A stretch of 64,000 nt of DNA from Diploscapter coronatus (GCA_964036155.1 OZ038423.1:51413249-51477248), one strand, 5' to 3'; shown: positions 22,789 through 38,570, numbered from the stretch's first letter. The notes: generated from the sequence alone by a model not told the origin. A program made the numbers and translations.

Positions 22789-25700
22789 ATGGCAGTCCTG
22801 ATCGAGACCACTCTGGGAGACATCGTCATCGATCTGTATGTCAAGGAAAGACCAAAATGTAAGACTGATTATTTGATTCAATTCAATGATGAATGGATAT
22901 TTAGGTTGTCTGAATTTCCTGAAGCTGTGCAAGATGAAGTTCTACAATCTCTGCCAGTTCTATCACATCGATGTAAGTTATTTTGTGGAAAGGGATAAAA
23001 TGCGAAATTGTAAATGAAAGGTGAGATAGAGCATAATTAATTCAAGATATGCCGTAGAAGTTTCATTTTCGGCCTTTACAAAACCGATCTTCATGCACAA
23101 TTTACTTTATTCGAGCGCAAAATAGAGTGCACAGAAATTCGTTATATAAATTTACAATTTGAGCCACACATGATCACAAATGACAATTAGTTATCAATTA
23201 AATTATTGCCCTTTCAGCAAAATTACATCGCACAGACGGGAGATCCAACAAGCACAGGTCGAGGCGGGGAATCCATCTTTCGGTATTATTTTATTTTGTT
23301 TACTTCTTTGCAAAATATGACTAAACTTAACTATATTATATAGATATGACTTTCGACTTCGTGAAACTATCAGAGTGAAGTCAGAATAAAAATTATTGAA
23401 AATACAAAATTTAAAAAAAAATCGACTATATTTCTTTGCAATGTTTTTAACTAGCTCTCGATTTCCAAGTGATAAAGTGCCTTCTTTCTGGAAACGCTCT
23501 ATCTAATCCATTTTTATAAAGACCGAGGAACCATTATATAATTTTAGGTCTCTGTATGGAGATCAAGCTCGATTTTTCGAGAAGGAAGATCTGCCTAAAA
23601 TGCGTCACACCAGAATGGGTAATTTTCTTTAAAAATTTGAGGAACTAAAAATTACCTAATTCCAGGAATCGTTTCTTTCGTTAACAATGGCGAGAACATG
23701 TTGGGAAGTCAGTTCTTCATCACTCTTGGAGACGAGTAAGTTTTTCCTTCTCTTCTCGCCTATACAGTGGACATTGAGTATTAGAATTTTGATTCTAAAG
23801 ATTTGAGTAGACCTTGATAAGAGTTTCATTTATGATGGAAGAATGCATAATGTGGAGAAGAACTGCACATGATAAATTTAGCTTGTTGAAATTTTGGCTG
23901 GAGTTAATAACGGAATTGCGCAAATTTCATTGCTGGATTGGGGAGATTTCTGGAGAAGGGCTATTATTTTTCAGTCTGGATTATCTCGATGACAAGCACA
24001 CGATATTCGGGCAGGTGACGGAAGGAATCGAGACGCTGGAAGCACTGAATGAACAACTCACTGATGACAACAAGAAGCCATTCAAGGATATCAGGTACAC
24101 AATTTCAAATGAATATTGATGAAGAAGATGAAATTTGTGGTATCGATAGTTGTTACTCTCTAACTCTAGTGAATAGATTTTTGATAAAGAAAAGCAAAGA
24201 ACTATTGAAAAATGTAGCGTTTTACAAATCTATCGACATGCTCTTTTTAATTTACGAGTTATCGAAAACAGATGTTGAATTTTTTAGAATCGCGCACACG
24301 ATTGTGTTGAACGATCCGTTCGAAGATTCTCCCCGAATCAAATATCCGAGTCGGTCGCCGTCTCCCACTTACGATATGCTTGTCAAGGTTAGTTAGTTAG
24401 CTTGTAAAATAAGATTTCCAAAACAATATATTTTTAAATAAGGAAAAGTAAATGGAATTATAGTCGTAATAAAAGGAGAATATTCATTGCTCACTAAACT
24501 TGAAAAAATAATCCAAGATTATCTGAAAATATTTTTTAATCAAAACTCACTATTTTCAGTCGGATCAAATCGCTCTGGACGAAAAGGAGAACGAAGACGA
24601 AGGCAAAACTATGGAAGAAATCGAGGAGGAAATGAAGGAGAGGGAAATGGCCGAACAGGCTCAGATTCTCGAAATTGTAAGTTTGTCTCATTCTTCAGAT
24701 AAAGATACATATTTCTGGAAAAATGTGGTCTGGTTGTCAAATAGATCGTAGAATAATGGGAGTAGGACAATTATAATTTATGTTGTAGGTTGGCGATTTG
24801 CGACATGCGGACGAGGCTCCTCCCGACAACGTTCTGTTCGTCTGCAAGCTCAACCCGGTCACCACAGATGAGGATCTCGAGATCATTTTCAGCAGATTCG
24901 GCAAAATCAAGTGCTGTGAGGTTAGTCAGATTTTATTGCACCTTTTGAAACTGATAAACATTTCGAGCTACGAAAATCACGTTCATAGAAATTGGATGAA
25001 CTTTCATAGAGAAATTCATCTTCCCGATTTCTCGCTAATTTTTCTTCAGATTTCAAGAAAACAATATTTCCCCTTATTATCACTGTTTTAGATAATCCGT
25101 GACCGTCGTACCAAGGCTTCTCTGCAGTATGCATTCATCGAGTTCGATGATGTAAGTAATTTTTACTACAGAATTAGGCAACGATTTTTGTGCATATCTT
25201 TTCCAGCAAATTTTCCACTCGAAAAGGAAAACTCACAAATTAATGAATTCATATAAGAAGGGTTTTGTTTAGTACTTTCTCCAGAAACTTTTATTAGCGA
25301 TCATAATCTTGAAATACTGAATTGAACTATGAATTTCGCAAGCCTCATGTCTCTTCAGTCATGTTGCGCGACAAGGGCTTTTCGGCACTCTGTAGTAACA
25401 GCGATATCATAAACTATTTCCAGCCAAAGGCATGTGAGCAGGCGTACTTCAAGATGGACAACGTGCTCATCGACGACAGGAGAATCCATGTCGACTTCTC
25501 GCAGTCCGTCTCCAAAAACTACACTTGGGACAAAGGTTGGAAAGCACTATCGAATAAAAGAAAATAGAAGAGAATTCAGATAAACGGAATAATGGACCTC
25601 CCCCTCCCAAACGAAGCAGACCAGACGAGGATCGCCTCAAAAAACCGTCCAGAAGGGTGAGAATTGAATAGTTCGAGATTGTGCAGAAATGCACTTTTCT

Positions 25701-27449
25701 TTATTTTTCCCCCTTTTTAAAATTTTTCTTATTTCCCGGGCAAATTTTCTCTATCCGGATAGCTCTTCTCTCCGCCCCTTTCTTCTGTGTAGCACAACAC
25801 TGCGAATAGCGGTGCTCTGTTGAATTATTGTGAATAAATTTGTGTTAGATCCGTTTAGTGAATTGTTTTGTTCTAACCCAACAAGCCACTAACCAACCCA
25901 CAAAAGGACTCCCCAAAAAGGACCCCTTTTGTTAGGGACCGCCAAGCCCCGCCCCTTTGCCTCGGTTCAATATTGTCCATAATTGATAACCCTTTTGATT
26001 ATCGTCGATTTTTCTTATTTTATTTTTGTTTTTAGTAATTGATCGGTACCTACTATACAATTCGATACCGCTCTTTCACGTGCTGATATCGATTTATTGA
26101 TTGGGGTGCGAAAAAAGTCCGCAATTGCGCGTCAAATTATGACAATGCTAATATTTCGAGTTATAAAAAAGGCACATTAATTTTTTTTTGATGAATCGGT
26201 ACATCTAGTTGAAATGTACAACATATTTAAAAATTAGAAAAATCCTGCGTAGAGCAAATTTTTTCGAGGCAATAATAGATGCTCGCCTTTGCAGTACTGT
26301 ATCTCGACAGAGGATCGTTGAAATCGTCTGAAAACTTGACTAAAATAAAATTTGATACTCCCTAATTATGCTACTCGAAAGAAAAAAACGAAATTTTATC
26401 AAAAAATATTTTTAAAATGAATTTCAAAATGACCATTTTTTTGTCTTTGCTAAATTGGATCACCCTAGGCATATTTTGAAAGGCACATTTTTTTATTCCA
26501 TATTTGGATTAGTTGGTCAATTGTCCGTCTTCGGTGAAAAAATCAGAAAAATCCTGTGTAGAGCAACTGAAATCCTGATAATTCGCGAAAATATAAAAGA
26601 AGCCAATGCTGGAATGGAGGAGAGTGCAGAGAAAAAGATCCCCAAAGGCAGAGAACGAAAGAGGGAGCGAGTGGCACAGTGCCTTTTGCAGATAGGCCAC
26701 GCCCCCTTCCCTTATCCACGAAAAGGAGCGATTTTTTTTTCGATTTTTCGCGTTAAATTTTATCAATTTTTTCATAAGTGACGTATTTTTTCGCGGTTTT
26801 TTCGATGAGGATGGTTAGAGGGGCACCTCAGCCCCTGAAAAATGTAAAAACCATAGTGCCAGAGCGAATTTGGCAAAAGGGCTGGCGGTCCTTACCTTTT
26901 GTTCAGAGATTGTGAAAATGATTATTTTGCAGGAACAACAGACTGAGCCACGCCGAAAGCGAGAAGATTCACGGGAGAATGACAACCGAAGGCAAGATTC
27001 GAGGAGAGATGAACGAAGAAGGAGCAGAAGCAGGGAGAACAGAAGGGGAGAGGACGATGACAGAGGACACAGGTCGGTTTATTCGGAAAAAAATAGACAT
27101 ACTTTTACAGTAACTCATAAAGGTTTGAAGGAATGTGTGATCATTGAAAACATGTGTTTTCATCTTTATTTGATTACTTTTTCTTAACCTTTCTAATTTT
27201 AATAAAACAGGTCTAACTAATATAGATGCATTCTTCATTTAATAGGTTGCATCTTTTCAATACTTGTAAAATAGCCTACTAAAACTGATTTTCGAATTAT
27301 TTTTGATACGATTAAATTCAACTTCTAAATGAGCGAACTGACTTGTTCAACTGAATTAGAAATGATTTTTTTCTTCTTTCAGGAGAAAGAATCGTTCTCG
27401 TTCTCGTGACAGATCCCGAGAAAGGGAAAAGGACAGAAGAAGACGATGA
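22789..27449 (+). CDS. PPIL4: Cyclophilin-RRM protein (peptidyl-prolyl isomerase-like 4)
   Basis: PPIL4-type proteins combine a cyclophilin domain with an RRM and act in the nucleus in transcription and splicing; the C. elegans relative is SIG-7. Fourteen exons give 422 residues: 22789-22858, 22905-22972, 23218-23282, 23548-23618, 23666-23735, 23975-24094, 24288-24387, 24560-24676, 24789-24920, 25092-25151, 25424-25535, 25580-25656, 26933-27072 and 27383-27449. The N-terminus [17 protein letters not shown] is typical. The cyclophilin core shows [33 protein letters not shown] and [10 protein letters not shown]. The RRM follows ([20 protein letters not shown], ending in [15 protein letters not shown]), then an RS/RE tail. 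Human FGQLYGDQ reads FRSLYGDQ here. The protein is shorter than human PPIL4 (about 490 residues), mainly in the tail. The intron 25536-25579 is 44 bases; the next is 1276 bases and holds a mobile element. Confidence 0.95.
25935..26891. mobile_element. Non-autonomous PIF/Harbinger-like element in a PPIL4 intron
   Basis: The left end GGGACCGCCAAGCCC and the right end, reversed, GGACCGCCAGCCC form imperfect terminal inverted repeats, with CTTTGCC/TTTTGCC pairing further in. A TTA trinucleotide flanks both ends (25932-25934 and 26892-26894), as expected for this superfamily. The 957-base interior has no transposase frame. It has an internal direct repeat: about 100 bases from 26169 recur near 26479, both with AAAGGCACATT followed 67 bases later by AGAAAAATCCTG and GTAGAGCAA. 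Confidence 0.6.
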
Positions 27450-27546
27450 ATATCCACCACTTTCTACAATCGATTCATCTGGTTATGGAATTATATTTGT
27501 TTTCGTTGTAAGTTATTTGATCTCTGTTTTATCAGTATAACCGTTG

Positions 27547-27552
27547 AATAAA
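27547..27552 (+). terminator. Polyadenylation signal of PPIL4
   Basis: AATAAA lies 98 bases after the stop codon. Confidence 0.6.
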
Positions 27553-28049
27553 TTTGACAATACAGTAATGTGTTCATTTGTATGTCTTGAATCGCTATAT
27601 AGAAAGTCAAAAAATTTACCTTTCATTAGTTTCTTTACCGCAAATTAATCGTTGCGTAATTATTTATTCGTTTCTGACATCGAAATATTGAACGTTTGCA
27701 AGTTGAGGAATGATATCAACAAGAAGAACTCAATGGTTATGCACGTTTTTCTCGGTAATTTTATTATGCAAAGTCTAGCGGAATTATACATTTTCACAAT
27801 TTTACATCCATACCCTTTGATTGAAACTGACTAGGTTAAGTTGAAAGTGAATTACAAATGACAAAAATGATATGTAACAGAGATGGTACATTGATATGCA
27901 ACCTGTTCAAGTACCTGATTGGCGGAACAATTTTTTTAGGACTAGAAAAGTATTGTACAAGTCATTTTGAGAATGAAACTGAAAAGTTATCTACAAACGT
28001 ATGTACAAGTCTGGGCTTGGTTAATACTTAGACTGATTACAGCAATCAG
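27553..28049. other. Short interval between convergent genes
   Basis: AT-rich, no gene seen. A TTTATT at 27760-27765 gives AATAAA on the minus strand and may end the astacin transcript. Confidence 0.5.
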
Positions 28050-31043
28050 CTAGATATAGCGATACTGAATCGTGAAGTCGGTGTAGACGAATCTATTCGC
28101 AGATACCAAGGGGAGGGGATTGAGTGAAGATGTGATGACTTGGTTGATATTTTCGGGGCAACATAGTCTGTAATCAGTTCATCAGTTTACTCTTCTTTGT
28201 ATTGGCTACGAAACAAAAGATGCTCTTCGAAAAGTTTCGTAGTCAAGCACTAATTTGCTTAGAAACTGTTGGAATTCAAATTCCATCTCTCGCGATACCA
28301 TACTCTTTTTGGTTATTAAAAATGGTGTAACGCGAAATGTTTTTTTTATTCTGGGCTAATGAAATGCAATCTTTACCTTTTTCCTACACAATTCATACTA
28401 ATTATAATTGTTTTCCGTTATATTTTCATTATATCAGTGCAGAAAAGCATTTGGTTATTTTGCATTACGTCGCTTTGAGGTTGCACTTTTCCTTACCTCG
28501 GTCCAGTGAATTGCGTGTTTTGTTTTATTTCGATGAACGAATAGATGCACCCGAAGTTGCACTGATTGCCATACATCTTGGTCACTTTGACCTGGATCCG
28601 CTTGCCAGCCGGTGCTGTGACCCAATAGGTCTTGAATGTGAATTGCGGTCGCTCGTTTGCATTGTTCGGGTTGCCGACTCGAATGACTTGTGTCTTCCAG
28701 GCTGTCGTGGCTGCCAAATTCGCTCCGCCATCATTCGGTCGAGAACCACAAAAAGTGCCTGCATAACCTAAATAGACAAGTAGACAATTTGAGTGTGATG
28801 GATTGAATCAAATAGCTCGATATCATTCATTACAAAATGAAGTAACTTTCATATTTACGTGAAAATCTCGGTGCAGAAATTAAAAAAAAAAAAACCATTC
28901 AGTCTAAAGTTTTGAATAAAAATGCATAATTAATTACCTAAAGGACAGTTGCAAGCATTGCAGTTAGCAGGATTCGGGTATCCCGCATTGTGACATGTAA
29001 ATTTTGAATTGGGACATTCTAAAGACGAATTTGGTAGATAGTCAATTTAGAGATATTGCATACTTTTAGCAACACAGCCATAGTGCGCATTGAGGATTTT
29101 GAGATCAGTGAATTCAGTGACATGAGAGCCGAGAGTTCTCTGATACTGGGGATAGGCTGGAGTCAGCATCGAAAGTTTGTTTGTGGGATTCGTGAATGCA
29201 TTTCCCTCGTACTGAAATAATTTAATTTATATTATACGGCAGCCGATGGAAATTAATGCAACTATGTAATCATTGCATTGTTCAGATATTGAATAAAAAC
29301 GATGATGATAGGATAGAGCAGTATACTGCTAGACTCACTATAATCATAACTTATGCTACACACTTTGACAACTAGAAGTATGCATAAGTCCAAACAAAAT
29401 CAAATCTAGTGATATCCTGCATAATATCCTTGCTTTTAGCGAAGTCATAATATAAATGTTCGAAAAATAGCATCAGTTGCACAATATAAAATGCTTGCCT
29501 GCATGACGCTTCCCATATCGTATCCCATATAGTTTTTGACATAATTAGTCGAGTATTTGACGAAATTAGGTCGATTAGCTTGGGGGACATAGGTTAGATC
29601 GACTTTGATATAAGAATCTCGGTCAGGTCTTTGGTGCTGAAAATATAGGCATTGAAAATAATTCTGAACATCAGAAATATGATATCATATTACGATTTTA
29701 TATTTAGAAAAAGTATAGTTTTATTAGAATACCTCATGTTGGAATCCAATCGCATGTAAGATCTCATGTGATGCAATACCAACGTAATCACACCCTATAA
29801 ATTTTCAGTTATAAGTGTATTCGCTCAGGATATTATCGATTTAATCAAGCTCGAATTTATATCCACAACTAACCTGCTTCTAGAGACAACTCCTGCTCGC
29901 CTCCTAACATTCCGACATACGACCTAAAGTAATCAATCAGTTTCATACAACTTCAGAAGATATTGCTTCATACCAGCACCCTCCACCGTTTATAATAATC
30001 TTGATACGATTTTTAGCGTTAGCATTAGCGACGAATTTAATGCAGGTTCGCTGTTGGATGTATTGCATTGCGAGTTGAGTAACTTGTCTTGTGTAGGTCG
30101 CTGAACGAACATCGATAAAATTAGACCACCAAGTTATGCAGCTGAATAAACTTACGGACATTAGCTGCAAAGTAATAATAGACGGTATCTGCAGCCCAGC
30201 GATTTGTGGTTATGTCGATTTGTCGCTTTGTCCGAGAAGAAGTGTCGTTGGAATTGTCATCCAGACTTTGCTCGATCGCATTCAGTTGTTGTCTGAAAAT
30301 GAAATTCGTGCTTTTCAGACTAGGAAAACACTAAATTTGGGAAAAGTATATTGAGATCCAAATTGTGGTATTGCGAATTTCGAAGATCAGCTTATGAGCT
30401 AAACTAATAATTCGAAATCAAATTCAGCTCTCAGTTGGTTAGGGTTCAAATTTGATTTGAACCGTCCTCAGTTTTATAATCTCTCAAGGTTTTTATAAAT
30501 TTCAAATGCTCACTCGGTCAACATCATGTCTCCAATCAGATAGTCACTGATTTCACTGCACGCGTTCACATCCGCAATCGATGCTTGCGAGTTGTCAGAA
30601 GTCAGATTTGCAACGCTCTGAATACGCTAATTGGTTATAAATGTCTATGGAAGTATGATTGATGGTTGAATATAATACCTGAGCATATGATTCGACTTCA
30701 CTGTCTCCATTGACGGAGATTCCTTCCTGCGCCTGCACAGTGCCTGCCTGTTTGGCTTCTTCCTCGGCTTGTTTTGCTGCCTTCTCTGCTAACCTAGCAA
30801 TTTGCTCCTTTCTCGCAGCTAATCCTGATGGTGAAGCCTAAAAATTTTGATTTTCTAGATAAATCTAAGCTATCAGGATGTTAAATAGTTTTGAGTAATT
30901 CAACTAACCTTTTTGAGCACCTTGGTTTGTTTATCAGTCAACTTTTGTCTTTCTTTGTTCGCTGTCACATGTCTTCGAGGTGGATTATTTGATAGGACGA
31001 ATATGGCAAAGGATAGGCAGAGGGTGAAGTGAATAAGTCTCAT
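28050..31043 (-). CDS. Secreted astacin metalloprotease with EGF-like and CUB domains (NAS family)
   Basis: A zinc metalloprotease acting outside the cell, of the nematode NAS type. Twelve exons close in frame to 509 residues: 30909-31043, 30679-30837, 30514-30617, 30156-30292, 29974-30100, 29874-29923, 29733-29794, 29499-29636, 29064-29211, 28938-29018, 28497-28767 and 28050-28167. A signal peptide (MRLIHFTLCLSFAIFVLS) precedes a charged, alanine-rich prodomain. A basic RTKR processing site comes just before the catalytic domain (about residue 155). The zinc motif HEILHAIGFQHEHQRPDRD is intact. The Met-turn reads SVMQY, where MHY is usual; the downstream zinc-ligand tyrosine is kept. A cysteine-rich EGF-like module (CNACNCPLGYAGTFC) and a CUB domain ending FTIQYRYI follow. 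The Met-turn codon pair is split by an intron (29212-29498) with a GC donor. EGF-CUB astacins in nematodes act on cuticle or matrix; the substrate here is unknown. Confidence 0.93.
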
Positions 31044-31150
31044 ATTCTAGCTAGTTTGATAGAATGTTTAGTCAATACAGCAGTGCCTGATAGATAGTAC
31101 TAAAGGTAAGTAAATGTGAATGTGAATGGGAGTCGTGTCGAATTGGATTC

Positions 31151-31158
31151 CTTTTATA
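31151..31158 (-). promoter_or_regulatory. TATA box of the astacin gene
   Basis: The minus strand reads GGGTATAAAAGGAATC about 110 bases before the start codon, a good TATA box at a suitable distance. Confidence 0.65.
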
Positions 31159-32108
31159 CCCATCAGAGAGCTCTCGATTGTCAGTTATGATCGCATCGCC
31201 ACCTACTCGACTCCTCAGAATCGAATCATCTCTGTCGCTTTCCATGCTCCATTCCTCTCATTTGCATTTATTTTATTCAACAAACAGTTTGATTCCTTCG
31301 CATGTGTCTGGGTTCATAGTAAAATAGTTCATTTTAGACATAACATTTGGTTGTAAATGATGTGAACATTATCAAAAGTGAATGGAAATGATTAGTTCAT
31401 GACGAGTTAGACAAATGGAATTGCACCAAAGAGGATTATCGAGAGTAAAATAGGCATCGAATGGAGTGATGAAAATGAGACAGACAGAGGGCACGTGTGA
31501 ACTGATGTGCTAACGTACACGTCCATCATTCTTAAAACTTTCAGAAATCGACGATCATTATAATTCGGTGATATGATGTAACTTACTTTAATGATGTTAA
31601 ACGAAAAAAATGACGAGAGCAAACATTTTGATAATCTACATTTATGAATTTTACGATTATTGACCCAGGTTTTAAAAGATAAAATCAACCGATTTCGTGG
31701 AATTCGCAAAATTAGACTTTTAAAACACTGATCATCAAGGTGTTCTTTCAGTTTTTCAAATGAAGAACAATGAACAGTAAAAAATGTTGTTAGAAACTTG
31801 CAATCATAAAATTATTATAAAATCCATGCGATTTATGCAATTATTATTTCGAAATCATCAATTGGTACAATATTATTGAACCACAAAACAATCTATACTT
31901 TCTCAGTTATTTGATTATGAAACCTATTCCTTGTTCATCTTCTTATACAGAATATATTTCCTGGTTTAATGAAATTTTATATTTATTAAAATTCGTATAA
32001 GAACGAGAATTTAATTACACATCATGCTTATTCTTTTAGATGTTTATCGAATGGTTCATCGAATAAAAGGGTAAATTCAGGCAATGGCCCTATTCTGCGA
32101 GATCTTCG
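31159..32108. other. Divergent intergenic region
   Basis: About 950 bases of AT-rich sequence between two TATA-box promoters pointing away from each other. Open frames here are short and compositionally random. Confidence 0.5.
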
Positions 32109-32116
32109 TATAAAAG
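32109..32116 (+). promoter_or_regulatory. TATA box of the small two-exon gene
   Basis: TATAAAAG lies 98 bases before the ATG at 32207, in the context TTCGTATAAAAGCTATC. Confidence 0.55.
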
Positions 32117-32206
32117 CTATCAATTCTTGAATAACCTGATTTTCGATTTCACTTTTATTTCGCTTTCAATTTCCCTCCCTATTCTCCAAATTCGGAATTT
32201 TTCTCG

Positions 32207-33059
32207 ATGGATTCAGCAGATATTGGCGATTTCCTCAGTTATTTCAAGTCAGGACAATGGCTGAAAAATAAAGAGGTAACTAAGTAGTAACTATTTCATG
32301 TGTCATGCTTCATGCTAGAAGTGATGCAAAATTATCGCTTTTATCATACTTATCCTGAGTGAAAAATTAGTTCTGCTATCAATAAAATAGGAAATTCAAA
32401 ATAAGATCTGGAACAATTTTTCGGAAAAGAATAGATGGATGATTGAAAAAATCTTCTTCATCAAATTTCTGCTAAAAACCATTACCATCCATATTTTCAA
32501 ACAGATCACTTTAGACCTCTGTTTAATTTTCATCGTTCTTCGACATATCGTCTGAACAAATAACTCTGAGTCTTTTTTTGATTTGGGACATTCTAAGTCG
32601 AATTTTGACGAGAGTTCAAAATTTTCATTATCTATATGGAGAACCATTGAAATTGAATCACAAGTTCAAAGTATATCATATCTAAACGCAAGTAGATTAA
32701 AATGTTTCCAAATAAGTGGAAATTTGTACGCAAAAATGCTTATAGCGAGCTGAGATGGGGTAAAGAAGGAGAAAACTATTTGAAAGATATTTGTCTTCTA
32801 TTGCGACTTTACATCTGTTTTTCAAACTTCTATTACGAAGGTTTTATTTGTCACGCACTTCCAGCCAATGAACCAATAAAAAATCTGACATTCAACTACG
32901 AGAAAAATTTATCATTCGTTTTTTATATCAATTAACTTCTCATAGGCACTCAGCAACGAGATACGGAAAATGGCAAACACCGATAAGAAAGCGTTTTTAA
33001 TTGTCCTATTTGAAGATCACTTCGCTAAAACCGTTACTAATATTCTCTTTGCTGAATAG
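32207..33059 (+). CDS. Small two-exon gene, 60-residue protein of unknown function
   Basis: Exon 32207-32275 encodes MDSADIGDFLSYFKSGQWLK and three more residues, ending at a GTAACT donor. The exon 32946-33059, after the acceptor CTCATAG, continues in phase 0 with ALSNEIRKMANTDKKAFLIV and stops at TAG. A TATA box lies upstream and an AATAAA at 33232-33237 downstream. No signal peptide or membrane helix is evident; the product is amphipathic and mixed-charge. I do not recognise a family. The 670-base intron might hide further exons. Gene structure supports it, but no homology does. Confidence 0.45.
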
Positions 33060-34160
33060 AGTGAAAGAAAACAAACGTATTATTAGTGTTTTAGCAGTCG
33101 CGGTCAATAGTTTAGATGCACGTCATTTTTACATTGTCCACTTGCCGAGCTGTCGTGTATCAGTTTTGTTTGTATTTTTACATATTTTATAGTTCTATAT
33201 CATCTAAACATCCTAAATTTCAGCTGAATTGAATAAAACTCGATAAGTTTGAAATTGATGATAAACACTTTGGTGAACAAACTTCCGACTTTCATTGTAA
33301 TCGGTGATGGAGACTATGAAATTGACCACTTTGAGATTCTTTCTTTTCGATATAAACTAATTAGCATATAGTGAATACTCAGGATAGTGCATTGGATACA
33401 TCCATCTGTCTTTCTTTGTGCCTTTTCACCCCTTCATCTCTTCACTTCCCCTAATCTTTCTGTTCCCCCTTTGCATTGCCATTCTTCCCTTCCCTATGGC
33501 GTTTATCGATTTCATCTTCCTAGTACGTGGCTTTTGCCTTTCATTGCACTTTTCAATTTTCAAAAATAATCGTAAGAAAAAGTATCTAATAAATTCAATC
33601 TGATCTTTTTCTCTAAATCATATTTTCACCGGATTTTCACTCCAGGGCCCGCATCAATCTGCCTAGTTTAATGTCGCGCTAACTCAATCAGCTAGTATGA
33701 GGTTAAGTTAACATGAACTCATCCTGACCAACGGATTGGTGTACGGGGCCCAGTTTATAGATATCGAGATGTTTTCATAAGAAAACGAGTCGGGAATGTT
33801 TTCAATTCGATGGTTATATGAATGATAGAAATGAGAATGTAAAAGTATTGAATACGAATTGTTGAAGATAAAAACTACGTGGCATAAGCCAAGCTGGAAA
33901 GATACGAGGGAAGTGAGGCATTTGAAAGTTTGTCGGGATTATTAGGATTTGTTGGTCTAACACAGAAACATAGGGAGTTTCTGCTTGTGAGCCATATTTG
34001 AACTGCCACGTTGGGAAGCAGGGAGGAATGTTGCTTCCCGACGCTTCTCCTTTTTTCACTCATTTTCATTCCCAAATTCATTCGATTATTCAACACTCAT
34101 TGCCATCACTTCGACATTCTTTACGTTATAATTCGGAACAATTCCTAGCAATTCGTAGTC
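33060..34160. other. Region upstream of GDP-mannose dehydratase
   Basis: No convincing gene. It includes a pyrimidine-rich block at about 33390-33550 and a weak inverted repeat at 33643-33752 whose ends read CAGGGCCCG and, reversed, CTGGGCCCCG, possibly a decayed hAT-type element. Confidence 0.4.
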
Positions 34161-37345
<3,185 letters not shown>

Positions 37346-37631
37346 TTCAATTCACATATATTTTCATCAGTTTCTTTTAAATACAACAATTTACAATTCC
37401 TCTCATCTATTCACTCGAATTGTTGCCTCTTCTGTGATAATCTATAACTATATCGGTACCGTAATTCTAAGCCATTCAATTATTCCTTATCATCATCTTT
37501 CACTGACACAGAATCGATGAACAATATTTATTGTAGCAATTGACGTGAATGTATTACATTTCAAAGTTGCCGGATGAATTGTGATTGACGAATGCTCTGT
37601 ATTTTTGTCTTTATAAACTTGGTCGAGTAGA

Positions 37632-37637
37632 AATAAA
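37632..37637 (+). terminator. Polyadenylation signal of GDP-mannose dehydratase
   Basis: AATAAA 287 bases after the stop codon in noncoding sequence. Confidence 0.5.
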
Positions 37638-38285
37638 TCTAAATTAACTTGGGAGATATTTTAACCAATCTTTACACGTCAAAGATATGATTTGATGTCG
37701 AAATAAAACGTGAAACAAGAATAAAGGAATCACTAAAAAAATATTCAAACTTGGGAAAATTGTTCTACGTTCAATTTCCTACAGCATATGTGGAAATCAA
37801 ATTTTTCCAGCGCCATTTGCCTTATAAAACCATAGCAGAATACAGTGCACGCAACCTCGACACGCAAAGTGAGTTTTCCCGCAAAATTTGCATTTCAAAA
37901 AATTCATTCACAATGGATAATATAGAAATTGTGTGTTAATAAAATGTGAAACAATCATTTAATTTCAATGCACATTATACAGACAACTCTCGAAGACATT
38001 CAAAGTGATGAGGGATAATTGTGGCTGAAATAAATATTCTTTAAAATATTTTATTTCAAAAATTCTGTAACCAAATCCAATATTTATTTTGTAGTAATTT
38101 CAAAGTAACTTTTTCAAAATATATAGCAGGAATAGTTAATCGTTTTTCGTGAACAGTTGTTGGACTTATTCAAAAACTGTTCGTTAGCAGAATCAATGTT
38201 AGCGTATTTTTCATACCCTCTCGATTTCTCATTGAAATAGCCATTGTATTTTCTCTCAGTTAGTCTCTTTTTCACTACCTAATTG

Positions 38286-38423
38286 ATGATTAGACATCTC
38301 TTTATTATTTTCGTGGCATCAATCTATTTAGTTTCAGTTCAATACAGTCCTAGGGAGGACGATCGTCAGAAACAAGAGTGGGTCGGAATTCCGGCACGAG
38401 AAGAATACCTCAACGATGAATAG
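38286..38423 (+). CDS. Possible secreted micropeptide, 45 residues
   Basis: A single-exon frame of 45 codons starts MIRHLFIIFVASIYLVSV, a strong signal peptide, followed by a hydrophilic mature part (QYSPREDDRQKQEWVGIPAR and on to a TAG stop). AATAAA lies 142 bases downstream at 38565-38570. No dibasic cleavage site is seen. Nothing known resembles it to my eye. The stretch GGAATTCCGGCACGAG within it is close to a common cDNA-library adapter, which is worth remembering when judging the assembly. Confidence 0.35.
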   Translation: MIRHLFIIFVASIYLVSVQYSPREDDRQKQEWVGIPAREEYLNDE

Positions 38424-38570
38424 GAAAAGAAGGAGAGACAAGGCACTCACTTCAGATGACTATAATTTTGCGTAGGATGAATCGTTTTGGACAATTTTAA
38501 ATGGTTTAGAATCTGGAAAATACAGACTTTCAGATAGTATTGCATTTGATATTCTACACCCTACAATAAA

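Noticed and set aside
28206..28242. CTACGAAAC/GTTTCGTAG hairpin
   Set aside because: A 9-base stem with a long loop in an intron is common by chance in AT-rich DNA.
28337..28771. 144-codon plus-strand frame
   Set aside because: It is antisense to the CUB exon of the astacin gene.
30423..30472. tRNA-like CTCAGTTGGTTAGG followed by GGTTCAAAT
   Set aside because: The A-box-like and B-box-like parts are too close to form a tRNA; the latter belongs to a 9-base hairpin in an astacin intron.
38385..38400. GGAATTCCGGCACGAG as proof of vector contamination
   Set aside because: It has one extra base relative to the usual adapter and lies in an open frame with ordinary AT-rich flanks; coincidence is as likely.
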